A DNA stretch of 64,000 bases from Tragulus kanchil. Lineage: Eukaryota > Chordata > Mammalia > Artiodactyla > Tragulidae. The stretch covers positions 40,024,324-40,088,323 of the forward strand of contig JAIOJX010000001.1 in NCBI GenBank assembly GCA_022376925.1, in the 5' to 3' direction. Within the stretch, counting starts at the first letter, position 1. Every line of letters begins with the position of its first letter. Below are positions 21,606 to 32,708 of the stretch, one piece after another. The notes under the pieces were generated by a model. The model was not told the DNA's origin. It was given only the letters and a program-made list of their open reading frames with translations, and ran no database searches. Made by a program: the position numbers and the translations under genes.

Positions 21606-22065
21606 CTTTTTTTTTTCCCTGTGGAATAAAAGTTTATTTAAGAAATAATAAAAGGGATAGGGAAAGCTTCCAGCATAGACACTGGAAGGGGGAAAGAAGA
21701 ATACCTCCAGAAGCTAGTTTAGGTGAGTCATTTTATACTTTTCCAGTTGGTCATTAACAGTAGATTGAAAGAATATTTTAAGGTGGTAAAGGTCTTATCA
21801 AACGCATACCCACAACATGCATCTTTAGATAACATAGATACAAACTAAGAAGGAGAAACATGTCCTCCAGCAAGGTTAACACTGTTACAAACATTAGCTC
21901 TGGGCTTAGTCTTAGACAAAATAGATCATTGTCATAGACATGGCAATCAAGGTGAAGGCACCTTGACTAAAAATGTTTATTCTTCCTCTTCCTCCTTGGA
22001 AACTTCAGGCTTTCTTAAAAATTACTTATACTCTACAGTAACTCAGTTCTTTAATCATTATTATT
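21606..22065 (-). pseudogene. Polyadenylated retrocopy-like unit (copy 2)
   Basis: Second copy of the unit at 20484-20945, with a shorter T run and one fewer A in 'ggaataaaagttt'. It is part of the duplication and not an independent retrotransposition. Confidence 0.45.
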
Positions 22066-22109
22066 TATTTATAATATTTCCCCAATTCTCAAATTAATTC
22101 TTTTATCTG

Positions 22110-22620
22110 ATATATTTATTTATTGTAGTTATTCTTTTATGTAGAAAAAGTAGGGTGTACATGTTCTCATTCTTGAATATCTTAATGTCTCTTTTTCTGC
22201 TGCCCTCCTAGGTGTGTAATAGCTTGGCTGGGTATAGAATTAGTTGCTCTTTTGTTTTTTCTTAAAACTCCATAGTCATTGTTCAGTTGTTTTATTGCTT
22301 TCAATGTTATGGAAAATATGACAAATAAAAGTGACATTTAGTTTTCTTTTTTGGTAAGCTCATTTTGATTTGCTTGTTTTCTTGTTGGTTTGTTGCTATG
22401 GATATTAATAGGAGTTTTCCCCTTTTCCTTGATAGTAAAAAAAGCTATGAATAGATATACAGATTTACTCCGTAAATCCTTCTTTTCTATAAAGTATTTC
22501 TCATTATTCTCCGAAGACTTTTTGTTTAATTCCATACGTGTGTGTATACTTATATATGAAGTATATATCAATAAGTCCATGAATATATTATGTTGGTTAT
22601 TAAAATGGAGTAAAATTTCT
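22110..22620. other. Possible antisense old L1; otherwise unassigned
   Basis: 'ttggctgggtatagaattagttg' near 22226 resembles a phrase common in antisense old L1 sequence. The remainder is not recognised. Frames of 77-80 codons on both strands overlap each other and show no motif. Confidence 0.35.
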
Positions 22621-22624
22621 TGAT

Positions 22625-23095
22625 TTAGCTTTTGGGCTTTGAATCAAGAGAACGTTTCAAGTCCCACTTCTGCTCTTTACTAGCTGTGTGACTTTGATAA
22701 AGTTATGCAAATTTATTATACTCCAATTTTTTAAACACTAAAGTAATACACTACTACTACTACTAATATTGGGGGCTTTCTAGGTGGCTCAGTGGTAAAG
22801 AATCAGCTTGCCAGTGCAGGAGATGCAGGTTCAGTCTCTGGGCTGGGAAGATCCCATGGAGAAGGAAATGACAACCCACTCCAGTACTCTTGCTTATAAA
22901 TCCCATGTAGAGAGAAGCCTGGCAGACTACAGTTCATGGGCTCGTAAAGAGTTGGCCATGACTTAGTGACTAAACAGCAGCAGCAGCAATAATAATATCT
23001 AGTTCATAGCACTGAGAGGGGTAAATGAGCTATAAAATGTTAAATATTTAGAGCAGCTTCTGACATAACAAACACTCAATAAAATCAGATACTTT
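22625..23095 (+). repeat. MIR SINE split by a Bov-tA insertion
   Basis: Left half 22625-22745: 'caagtcccacttctgctctttactagctgtgtgactttg'. Right half 22990-23095: 'aataatatctagttcatagcac', 'gtaaatgagc' and 'aacactcaataaaat'. Together they rebuild a full MIR order, interrupted by the Bov-tA at 22772-22985. Confidence 0.8.
22772..22985 (+). mobile_element. Bov-tA SINE inside a MIR
   Basis: 'ggctttctaggtggctcagtgg' head, 'ggttcagtctctgggctggg', 'caacccactccagtactcttgc' and 'cagactacagttcatgggc' body, ending in a CAG/AAT-rich tail at 22976-22998. An ACT run at 22752-22766 lies just upstream. Confidence 0.92.
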
Positions 23096-23929
23096 ACATT
23101 ATTTTCTTTCATCACAGTTTTACAGTAAGTGAATATTTCTCATCTCCATGAAATCTTCTCTGATTTTATATTGTTGCCTTTTCAATGTCCCCTGCCAATT
23201 AAAATATATTTTACAAATGTAATATAGTATATATTCTCATTGAAAATGCACAGTTATGTGTTACAGATTTCTCTGTCATTTTCCCATATTTTTGTTTGTT
23301 TATTTCTGGTTTATTTACTTTTAAATGACTCAATTTCATAGATCATTGCAATTCTAGAGGAAAATTATTCAGGGAAAAAATTGATTAACTTGTGGCTGAC
23401 ATCCTGTTGCTACTTCATTCCATTTTATTCTCTCCATTTATTAGAACCTACTCAAAGGTCTTCACCTACACTTATTTTCTGGTGATGGTATAAATGAGTA
23501 TACTTTGACAGGTATATGTAAGAATTCCTTGTAACATATAGTTCTCCCTGACTAATTGCCTATTTCTGTGTGACAGTTGTTCTCGAGAGATGATAGAAAT
23601 ATTCCAGTGTTGGGTGACAGCATGTCTTCATTGACTCGAAGTGTGGTCACAGACTGTTAACCTACTTAATATGTTTCATTGGACCAGTACAATATTTTTT
23701 AGTGTCTTCAGACACTGCCTACAATATTTCTCTTCAATTCCAACTACTCTCAGTTGATTTTACAACAGGGTCACTTCATTTATTTTGTCAACTTGCTCTG
23801 TAAACATTTAAGATTGTGATTTCTAAGCTGATGTAAAGTTTGTGCAAGAGAGCCTCAGTGTGAAGATCAAGATTATCAAGAGGCCATAAAGTCATGTCTA
23901 AACCTGCCAACTGAGCTATTAATGGGTCT

Positions 23930-24065
23930 GTACATTTGTCAACTATTCACCTACTCTGTGCTATAATTTGAAATAAGTCTAAGGATAAAGCAGTAAACAA
24001 AATATACGTGTTCATTGGCCCTCTTGGAGCTTATAGTGCAGTGGAAGAAACAGAGAAAGAATAAC
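23930..24065 (-). repeat. L2-like remnant (copy 1)
   Basis: 'ctactctgtgctataattt', 'aaagcagtaaacaaaatatacg' and 'ccctcttggagcttatagtgcagtgg' follow an L2 3' region read in reverse (cactgtgctaggcac, agtgaacaaaacag, ccctcatggagcttacattc). Confidence 0.65.
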
Positions 24066-24997
24066 TTACTCAGATAAATGAAAAATTGTAATGGTGATTT
24101 ATGACCAAAAGTAAAAATGGAAATATTTTCTGTATCTCAATCTGTTTCTTTTTTGTATATATATTAGTTTTTTAACATTCCACAGTTTTACAGTAAGTGA
24201 ATATTTCTCATCTCCATGAAATCTTCTCTGATTTTATATTGTTGCCTTTTCAATGTCCCCTGCCAATTAAAATATATTTTACAAATGTAATATAGTATAT
24301 ATTCTCATTGAAAATGCACAGTTATGTGTTACAGATTTCTCTGTCATTTTCCCATATTTTTGTTTGTTTATTTCTGGTTTATTTACTTTTAAATGACTCA
24401 ATTTCATAGATCATTGCAATTCTAGAGGAAAATTATTCAGGGAAAAAATTGATTAACTTGTGGCTGACATCCTGTTGCTACTTCATTCCATTTTATTCTC
24501 TCCATTTATTAGAACCTACTCAAAGGTCTTCACCTACACTTATTTTCTGGTGATGGTATAAATGAGTATACTTTGACAGGTATATGTAAGAATTCCTTGT
24601 AACATATAGTTCTCCCTGACTAATTGCCTATTTCTGTGTGACAGTTGTTCTCGAGAGATGATAGAAATATTCCAGTGTTGGGTGACAGCATGTCTTCATT
24701 GACTCGAAGTGTGGTCACAGACTGTTAACCTACTTAATATGTTTCATTGGACCAGTACAATATTTTTTAGTGTCTTCAGACACTGCCTACAATATTTCTC
24801 TTCAATTCCAACTACTCTCAGTTGATTTTACAACAGGGTCACTTCATTTATTTTGTCAACTTGCTCTGTAAACATTTAAGATTGTGATTTCTAAGCTGAT
24901 GTAAAGTTTGTGCAAGAGAGCCTCAGTGTGAAGATCAAGATTATCAAGAGGCCATAAAGTCATGTCTAAACCTGCCAACTGAGCTATTAATGGGTCT

Positions 24998-25133
24998 GTA
25001 CATTTGTCAACTATTCACCTACTCTGTGCTATAATTTGAAATAAGTCTAAGGATAAAGCAGTAAACAAAATATACGTGTTCATTGGCCCTCTTGGAGCTT
25101 ATAATGCAGTGGAAGAAACAGAGAAAGAATAAC
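24998..25133 (-). repeat. L2-like remnant (copy 2)
   Basis: Second copy of 23930-24065 carried by the 1068-bp duplication, with one substitution. Confidence 0.65.
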
Positions 25134-25209
25134 TTACTCAGATAAATGAAAAATTGTAATGGTGATTTATGACCAAAAGTAAAAATGGAAATATTTTCTG
25201 TATCTCAAT

Positions 25210-25365
25210 CTGTTTCTTTTTTGTATATATATTAGTTTTTTAACATTCCACATGTAAGTGATATTATACGGTATTTGTCTTTCTCTGTCTGACTTATTTC
25301 ACTAAGCACAATATTCTCCATCCTTGTTGCTACAGATGGAAAAATTTTATTTTTTATGGCTTCAT
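25210..25365 (-). repeat. Old L1 fragment, first segment (copy 1)
   Basis: 'ccacatgtaagtgatattatac' and 'tctgtctgacttatttcactaagc' are reversed L1 3' region. It is broken by a Bov-A at 25366 and resumes for about 60 bp near 25499, then after the BovB at about 26230. The segment recurs at 26291-26446. Confidence 0.75.
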
Positions 25366-25498
25366 GTTTGTGCATGCTTAGTTGCTCAGTCATGTGTGAA
25401 TTTTTTGTGACCCCGTAGACTTTAGCCTGACAGGCTCCTCTGTTCAAAGGATTCTCCAGGCAAGAATACTGGAGTGGGTTGCCATTTCCTTCTCCACT
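25366..25498 (-). mobile_element. Bov-A SINE monomer in L1 (copy 1)
   Basis: 'ttagttgctcagtcatgtgtg', 'gaccccgtagactttagcctg', 'ctccaggcaagaatactggag' are the reversed Bov-A body. There is no tRNA head. It repeats at 26447-26579. Confidence 0.85.
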
Positions 25499-25559
25499 TT
25501 ATGACTGAGTAGTATTCAGTCATGTGTGTGTGTGTGTGCTGAATATAGTATACACTCAT

Positions 25560-26232
25560 ACTGTTGTTGTTCAGTCGCTAAGTCATGTCTGACTCTTCGT
25601 GACCCCATAGACTGCAGGTTGCCAGGCTTCTCTGTCCTTCACCATCTCCAGAAGTTTACTCAGACTCATGTCCCTTAAGTCAGTGATGCCATCCAATCAT
25701 CTGTCACCCCCTTAGCCTCCTGCCCTCAATCTTTGCCAGCATCAAATTCTTTTCCAGTGAGTTAACTCTTCATACTAGATAGCCAAAGTATTGGAACTTC
25801 AGCATCAGTCCTTCCAATGAATATTTAAGGTGAATTTCCTTTAGGATTGACTGGTTTGATCTCCTTGCTGTCCAAGGAACTCTTGAGAGTCTTCTCCATC
25901 ACCACAATTCAAAAGCATTAGTTCTTTGGTGCTCAGCCTACTTTATGGTTCAACTTTCAAATCCATACATGACTACTAGAAAAACCGCAGCTTTGAATAT
26001 ATGGACCTTTAATATGATATCTAAGTTTGTCATAGCTTTCCTTCCAGGAGAAAGCATCCTTTAATTTTGTGCTTGCAGTCACTACCTGCAGTGATTTTCC
26101 AGCCCAAGAAGATAAAATATGCCACTGCTTCCACTTTTCCCCCATCTTTTGTTATGAAGTGATGGGACCAAATGCCATGAATCTTAGTTTTTTGAATGTA
26201 GAATTTTAAGCCAGCTTTTTCACTTTGCTCTT
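25560..26232 (-). mobile_element. BovB LINE 3' fragment in L1 (copy 1)
   Basis: 'gttgttcagtcgctaagtcatg', 'ccaggcttctctgtccttcacc', 'gatctccttgctgtccaagg' and 'tagttttttgaatgtagaattttaagccag' are reversed BovB 3' sequence. The minus-strand frame 25957-26145 is a damaged BovB ORF2 end; a one-base deletion relative to copy 2 shortens it. Confidence 0.88.
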
Positions 26233-26446
26233 TTACTTACATACACACACATAGACACATACCACATCTTCTTTATCCATTCATCTCAATCTGTTTCTTT
26301 TTTGTATATATATTAGTTTTTTAACATTCCACATGTAAGTGATATTATACGGTATTTGTCTTTCTCTGTCTGACTTATTTCACTAAGCACAATATTCTCC
26401 ATCCTTGTTGCTACAGATGGAAAAATTTTATTTTTTATGGCTTCAT

Positions 26447-26579
26447 GTTTGTGCATGCTTAGTTGCTCAGTCATGTGTGAATTTTTTGTGACCCCGTAGA
26501 CTTTAGCCTGACAGGCTCCTCTGTTCAAAGGATTCTCCAGGCAAGAATACTGGAGTGGGTTGCCATTTCCTTCTCCACT
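26447..26579 (-). mobile_element. Bov-A SINE monomer in L1 (copy 2)
   Basis: Second copy of 25366-25498, carried by the 1081-bp duplication. Confidence 0.85.
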
Positions 26580-26640
26580 TTATGACTGAGTAGTATTCAG
26601 TCATGTGTGTGTGTGTGTGCTGAATATAGTATACACTCAT

Positions 26641-27312
26641 ACTGTTGTTGTTCAGTCGCTAAGTCATGTCTGACTCTTCGTGACCCCATAGACTGCAGGT
26701 TGCCAGGCTTCTCTGTCCTTCACCATCTCCAGAAGTTTACTCAGACTCATGTCCCTTAAGTCAGTGATGCCATCCAATCATCTGTCACCCCCTTAGCCTC
26801 CTGCCCTCAATCTTTGCCAGCATCAAATTCTTTTCCAGTGAGTTAACTCTTCATACTAGATAGCCAAAGTATTGGAACTTCAGCATCAGTCCTTCCAATG
26901 AATATTTAAGGTGAATTTCCTTTAGGATTGACTGGTTTGATCTCCTTGCTGTCCAAGGAACTCTTGAGAGTCTTCTCCATCACCACAATTCAAAAGCATT
27001 AGTTCTTTGGTGCTCAGCCTACTTTATGGTTCAACTTTCAAATCCATACATGACTACTAGAAAAACCGCAGCTTTGAATATATGGACCTTTAATATGATA
27101 TCTAAGTTTGTCATAGCTTTCCTTCCAGGGAGAAAGCATCCTTTAATTTTGTGCTTGCAGTCACTACCTGCAGTGATTTTCCAGCCCAAGAAGATAAAAT
27201 ATGCCACTGCTTCCACTTTTCCCCCATCTTTTGTTATGAAGTGATGGGACCAAATGCCATGAATCTTAGTTTTTTGAATGTAGAATTTTAAGCCAGCTTT
27301 TTCACTTTGCTC
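26641..27312 (-). mobile_element. BovB LINE 3' fragment in L1 (copy 2)
   Basis: Second copy of 25560-26232. The minus-strand frame 27031-27216 shows BovB ORF2 C-terminal residues ('YFIFLGWKITAGSDCKHKI', 'GRKAMTNLDIILK'). A third copy of its upstream half follows at 28120 through the next duplication. Confidence 0.88.
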
Positions 27313-27650
27313 TTTTACTTACATACACACACATAGACACATACCACATCTTCTTTATCCATTAGCCTGTTGATAGACACTTGGTTGCTTCCATATCTTG
27401 GCTATTGTAAATAATGCTACTATGAACATGGGGTTGCATGTATCTTCAAATTAGTGTTTTCATTTTTCTTTAGAGTAATCAGGAGTGTGATTGCTGAATC
27501 TTATAGTAGTTGTATTTTTAGTTTTTCATGGTAATTCCACCTTGTTTTCCATGGTAGTTGTACTAATTTATATTCTCACTGACAGTATACATAGGTTCCC
27601 TTTTCTCTACATCTTCCCAAAACTTTTATTATTTTTAAATTTCCTGGTCA
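27313..27650 (-). repeat. Old L1 fragment, last segment (copy 1)
   Basis: 'accacatcttctttatccatt', 'ttggttgcttccatatcttgg', 'gaacatggggttgcatgtatc' and 'gtgattgctgaatcttatag' are the reversed L1 ORF2 end, continuing the L1 started at 25210. It recurs at 28405-28742. Confidence 0.8.
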
Positions 27651-28119
27651 ACTGGCCCATTTACAAATAAATTGCTTTCTGTACATGGCCAGTGACATAG
27701 CTCACTCACTTATCTGATGACAATGCATTTAGCCTTCTCTGGTAAACTCTCAGTGAATTGGTTCAACCCCAAATTTTTCATTCATAAATTTATTGATGCA
27801 GTTTATAAAATTACTCTTTATATTTCTCTAAGTCTGGTCCAGACAGTTTATGGGAGATTGTGGCTTCCATCTCCACTGGGCTGAGTTACAAGTCAAGACT
27901 GCAGAGTGTTACTTAATTCTGATGGTGACCTAGCTGATCTTCATTCCAATAGTAATCTCACCTGAATTTATATCAGTCAGGGAGACTGAGTTCCTGATAG
28001 GAGTTTCTCTGAATTCCTACTGGCATTCCCATGGTACAGGTTCCTGATGACCTCTCATAAGACTCTGTGTTTGGACTGAATTGCCTATCCTGCAATGATT
28101 TTCCATTTAGCCAAATTTA
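27651..28119. other. Unassigned DNA in duplication unit 7 (copy 1)
   Basis: Not recognised as gene or repeat. It ends with the 37-bp spacer at 28083-28119. Confidence 0.35.
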
Positions 28120-28404
28120 GGTTCAACTTTCAAATCCATACATGACTACTAGAAAAACCGCAGCTTTGAATATATGGACCTTTAATATGATATCTAAGTT
28201 TGTCATAGCTTTCCTTCCAGGGAGAAAGCATCCTTTAATTTTGTGCTTGCAGTCACTACCTGCAGTGATTTTCCAGCCCAAGAAGATAAAATATGCCACT
28301 GCTTCCACTTTTCCCCCATCTTTTGTTATGAAGTGATGGGACCAAATGCCATGAATCTTAGTTTTTTGAATGTAGAATTTTAAGCCAGCTTTTTCACTTT
28401 GCTC
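28120..28404 (-). mobile_element. BovB LINE fragment (partial third copy)
   Basis: Same BovB text as 27028-27312, cut at its left by the duplication junction. The minus-strand frame 28123-28308 is the same ORF2 remnant. Confidence 0.88.
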
Positions 28405-28742
28405 TTTTACTTACATACACACACATAGACACATACCACATCTTCTTTATCCATTAGCCTGTTGATAGACACTTGGTTGCTTCCATATCTTGGCTATTGT
28501 AAATAATGCTACTATGAACATGGGGTTGCATGTATCTTCAAATTAGTGTTTTCATTTTTCTTTAGAGTAATCAGGAGTGTGATTGCTGAATCTTATAGTA
28601 GTTGTATTTTTAGTTTTTCATGGTAATTCCACCTTGTTTTCCATGGTAGTTGTACTAATTTATATTCTCACTGACAGTATACATAGGTTCCCTTTTCTCT
28701 ACATCTTCCCAAAACTTTTATTATTTTTAAATTTCCTGGTCA
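28405..28742 (-). repeat. Old L1 fragment, last segment (copy 2)
   Basis: Second copy of 27313-27650 from duplication unit 7. Confidence 0.8.
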
Positions 28743-29319
28743 ACTGGCCCATTTACAAATAAATTGCTTTCTGTACATGGCCAGTGACATAGCTCACTCA
28801 CTTATCTGATGACAATGCATTTAGCCTTCTCTGGTAAACTCTCAGTGAATTGGTTCAACCCCAAATTTTTCATTCATAAATTTATTGATGCAGTTTATAA
28901 AATTACTCTTTATATTTCTCTAAGTCTGGTCCAGACAGTTTATGGGAGATTGTGGCTTCCATCTCCACTGGGCTGAGTTACAAGTCAAGACTGCAGAGTG
29001 TTACTTAATTCTGATGGTGACCTAGCTGATCTTCATTCCAATAGTAATCTCACCTGAATTTATATCAGTCAGGGAGACTGAGTTCCTGATAGGAGTTTCT
29101 CTGAATTCCTACTGGCATTCCCATGGTACAGGTTCCTGATGACCTCTCATAAGCCTCTGTGTTTGGACTGAATTTTAGATCAGACTTAAAGTGGAAGCAT
29201 GTGCCCTTGACCAGTGACTCTTCCTAGCATAGCTAAATTTGTAGTGTAAATTTCCATTGATCAGATATTTGATAGCACCACTACTCAAATGATCTACACT
29301 TGGAACATCAAGAACTTAA
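28743..29319. other. No recognised feature
   Basis: The second copy of 27651-28082 plus about 145 bp of unduplicated DNA. No gene is seen. Confidence 0.35.
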
Positions 29320-29515
29320 TAATAATAATCACTAATACCGATTAGGTGCCCATTATGTGCCAGAGACTACAGAGATTATTTTCTTAGATCTTCACATTAG
29401 CCATTTATATTGGACCTTTTATTGAATCCCCATTTTATGAATGGAAAGATGGTAAACTAGAGTGAATTCCCACAATCTATGTTAATAACAAATGCGGCTG
29501 GAATTTTCAACTTAG
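29320..29515 (-). repeat. MIR SINE remnant
   Basis: 'aggtgcccattatgtgccagagac', 'atccccattttatgaatgg', 'aatgcggctggaattt' match MIR in reverse (tactatgtgccaggcac, atccccattttacagatg, gagctgggattc). The part from 29414 is repeated at 30493-30594. Confidence 0.75.
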
Positions 29516-30084
29516 TTCTCTATGGCTTTACAACATGAGGTTTTCACAACAATATTACTATGTCCAGAGTATAAATTTTTACATTGCCCTGTGCTTATGA
29601 AGCCTTTTGAGTCATGAAAGAAATCTTTCTGTTTTTTCCAACTTAGCAGTGTACATTCTATATATAATATTATGTCCCAGAGATATAAAAATAAACAGTA
29701 TAATTTATATTGCAATGTTATAAGGGCCATATTATCAGTTTGGACAAATTTCAGAGCACTGACTGATAGTAGTATTGCAATTGGACAGGACAATGCCACA
29801 AATAATACTAAACAAAGAACAGTAAGAAGAGAATTCTATCCAGGGGAAATGTTATGAACGAAACATCAGGAAGATATATCCAAATAGATGGTATGTCTCA
29901 GGAAAAGGACAAGTAACTTATTGTAGCTAAACAGAGTATGCATGGAAAACTGAAATAATGGATGGAAGAAGATAAATTTTGAAGGGTCTTCTGTGTTGTA
30001 TCTTATTAATGGCATGTGTGTATCTAACATACATGCATATAATGTAAAAGTATGTTTGTGATTCATTTGTGGGTTCATTCATTT

Positions 30085-30200
30085 ATTCACTCATCCAATG
30101 AACATTTAACGGATACTTTCTGTCAGGTCCCATGCTAAATCATAATGATTCAGAGATGTAAGAGATGGCTCCTTTCCTCGCAGAACTTTCTCATGGCCTA
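30085..30200 (-). repeat. L2-like remnant (copy 1)
   Basis: 'atgaacatttaacggatactttctgtcagg' and 'gagatgtaagagatggctcc' then 'gcagaactttctcatgg' follow the reversed L2 3' end. It is repeated at 31164-31279. Confidence 0.5.
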
Positions 30201-31163
30201 ATCACCTGTAGCCCATGATCCATCTCAGTAACTTATAGTGTGTTTTCATGTGCAGATTTTACCTTCTCAGCAAACAGACACACTCAACAGTGTATACACA
30301 CCACCAATTTGTTTCAAGATGTTTTTCAAAGCCCCATACTGAATGTCTGAACATTCTGTGAGCCAATTATAAGCATTCAGTAGTTATTTGTTCAAATTTA
30401 TCCTTCAGAATAGTCCCTGAACCTCTCAATATTCTTTCAAGAATGCTTTTACCTCTTTGTCCCTTGGAGAGATCACTCTAAATGCTTTATTTACCTTTTA
30501 TTGAATCCCCATTTTATGAATGGAAAGATGGTAAACTAGAGTGAATTCCCACAATCTATGTTAATAACAAATGCGGCTGGAATTTTCAACTTAGTTCTCT
30601 ATGGCTTTACAACATGAGGTTTTCACAACAATATTACTATGTCCAGAGTATAAATTTTTACATTGCCCTGTGCTTATGAAGCCTTTTGAGTCATGAAAGA
30701 AATCTTTCTGTTTTTTCCAACTTAGCAGTGTACATTCTATATATAATATTATGTCCCAGAGATATAAAAATAAACAGTATAATTTATATTGCAATGTTAT
30801 AAGGGCCATATTATCAGTTTGGACAAATTTCAGAGCACTGACTGATAGTAGTATTGCAATTGGACAGGACAATGCCACAAATAATACTAAACAAAGAACA
30901 GTAAGAAGAGAATTCTATCCAGGGGAAATGTTATGAACGAAACATCAGGAAGATATATCCAAATAGATGGTATGTCTCAGGAAAAGGACAAGTAACTTAT
31001 TGTAGCTAAACAGAGTATGCATGGAAAACTGAAATAATGGATGGAAGAAGATAAATTTTGAAGGGTCTTCTGTGTTGTATCTTATTAATGGCATGTGTGT
31101 ATCTAACATACATGCATATAATGTAAAAGTATGTTTGTGATTCATTTGTGGGTTCATTCATTT

Positions 31164-31279
31164 ATTCACTCATCCAATGAACATTTAACGGATACTTTCT
31201 GTCAGGTCCCATGCTAAATCATAATGATTCAGAGATGTAAGAGATGGCTCCTTTCCTCGCAGAACTTTCTCATGGCCTA
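31164..31279 (-). repeat. L2-like remnant (copy 2)
   Basis: Duplicate of 30085-30200. Confidence 0.5.
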
Positions 31280-31566
31280 ATCACCTGTAGCCCATGATCC
31301 ATCTCAGTAACTTATAGTGTGTTTTCATGTGCAGATTTTACCTTCTCAGCAAACAGACACACTCAACAGTGTATACACACCACCAATTTGTTTCAAGATG
31401 TTTTTCAAAGCCCCATACTGAATGTCTGAACATTCTGTGAGCCAATTATAAGCATTCAGTAGTTATTTGTTCAAATTTATCCTTCAGAATAGTCCCTGAA
31501 CCTCTCAATATTCTTTCAAGAATGCTTTTACCTCTTTGTCCCTTGGAGGGAGATCACTCTAAATGC

Positions 31567-32368
31567 ATTTTAATGTGTGCTGAAAAAGGGCAGCACAGCT
31601 GAAGCCTGATTGAAAATCTGATCTTTTCCCTAATGTCACAAGGACATCCTGAGACAATGACTGAGGAGCTATGCACCAGTACCCAGCTGGATCCCTGATA
31701 CTTACATTGATAGATGCATTATCAACAGAGATATTGATTTAAAGTGAATTAAGTAACCAATTTTCATTTTCAAGCCTCCAGTTCCATTTTAGCACCAAGA
31801 GATATTAACCAGTATTCTTACAGGTGAAACCTGATTGTGTTAAGAAGGGTGCCTGGACGGTTGGAGAGAGCCAGGATAGGAAATTAAAGTCAGGAGTTTT
31901 GTTCTCAGGTCTAACCTATCAGGTCACCTTGGGTAACTTATATCATGACTGAATCTTAACTTCTAAAATCAAAGCTTCCTTGCTATAATCCAGAGGAAGA
32001 ATTTTGGATCACTGACTTGCTATGTATAACTCTCCCAGGGTAAGAGTATGCAAGGAATTGCTGTAGATGCAGGATTTTTCAGTCGTTGAAATGAAACATT
32101 GGTTGGTCTTGAAATATACTACTTTTCATTTGTAGAGGCAGCAGACTAAAAAGCAAACTTGAAACACTAGTGTTCCTGTTTCCAGCATGATTCCAGCTGA
32201 TTGACTGAGCATGATAGAGTAGAAAGGGAGAAACAGAAGTCATATGCACAAAGTCACTATAAGGCATACAAAAGTATTAATATATAATAGCTCTTCTGGG
32301 CATAATTTTGCTGCTTTAAATACTTCAATGCTATATCAGTGCTATTTATCATAAACACAGGTATTTTT
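31567..32368. other. Mostly unassigned; weak MIR-like core
   Basis: 'tcaggtctaacctatcaggtcaccttgggtaac' near 31905-31940 recalls the MIR 'gtgtgaccttgggcaagt' core on the + strand, but the flanks are poor. No gene is seen. Confidence 0.35.
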
Positions 32369-32644
32369 TATTAATTAATCATTTTTATTTTGCCTTCACA
32401 CAGTTTTGTTGTTTACAGCTATATACAATCCCAAATCTGTCATAGGGATATCTTTGACCCCTCCCACCTGAGTCTTCCTCCAGGTTGTTGCATAGCCCCC
32501 GTGTAAGACCCCTTAGTCCCACAGTGCGTTCACAATGATTCTTTTTTTTTAATATGATAGTATAGTTTTCTATGTTACTCTTTCCATACCTCTCATCCAC
32601 TCTCCCCTCCCCCCAGTGTCCATACGTTTTCTATGTCTATTTAT

Positions 32645-32708
32645 CCATCACTGCTCTGCATGTGTATTTATCAGTACCATCACTGCTCTGCATGTGTATT
32701 TATCAGTA
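32645..32708. repeat. 32-bp tandem duplication in the L1 3' UTR
   Basis: The unit from 'ccatcactgctctgcatg' to 'tcagta' occurs twice in direct contact (32645-32676 and 32677-32708). It looks like local slippage and is far shorter than the 1.1-kb duplications. Confidence 0.9.

Larger units (their letters stand above)
19893..22109. repeat. About 1.1-kb direct duplication, 1120-bp offset (unit 4)
   Basis: Copies 19893-20994 and 21013-22109 are separated by an 18-bp spacer. The left breakpoint is inside a CHR SINE, so copy 2 begins with only the tail of that SINE. The copies differ in homopolymer lengths (A run at 19945 versus 21065; T run at 20486 versus 21607). The offset equals that of unit 2. 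Confidence 0.95.
23113..25248. repeat. 1068-bp direct tandem duplication (unit 5)
   Basis: Copies 23113-24180 and 24181-25248 abut with 'caca' shared at the junction. They are almost identical; 'cttatagtgcag' at 24031 reads 'cttataatgcag' at 25099. The right end lies inside the start of an L1 piece. Its last 47 bp are also the first 47 bp of the next duplication. Confidence 0.95.
25202..27363. repeat. About 1081-bp direct tandem duplication (unit 6)
   Basis: Copies 25202-26282 and 26283-27363 abut. Each carries the same L1 / Bov-A / L1 / BovB / L1 series. Copy 2 has one extra G in 'cttccagggagaaag' (27127). After copy 2 the L1 text runs on ('agcctgttgatagacacttgg'), so copy 2's right end is the true continuation. 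Confidence 0.95.
27028..29174. repeat. 1055-bp direct duplication with 37-bp spacer (unit 7)
   Basis: Copies 27028-28082 and 28120-29174 flank a spacer at 28083-28119 found in neither copy. The left breakpoint is inside BovB; the unit also holds L1 sequence (27320-27650) and unassigned DNA. One visible change: 'aagactctgtg' versus 'aagcctctgtg'. Confidence 0.95.
29414..31566. repeat. About 1075-bp direct duplication with 7-bp spacer (unit 8)
   Basis: Copies 29414-30485 and 30493-31566, offset 1079, flank a 7-bp spacer. The left breakpoint is inside a MIR. Copy 2 has two extra G in 'cttggagggagatcac' (31545). The mirrored pairs of frames at 29512-30078 and 30591-31157 are duplicate translations of this noncoding DNA. 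Confidence 0.95.

Noticed and set aside
23113..31566. CRISPR-like or satellite array from regularly spaced repeats
   Set aside because: Each unit is a different sequence present only twice; there is no shared repeat with spacers, and the DNA is mammalian.
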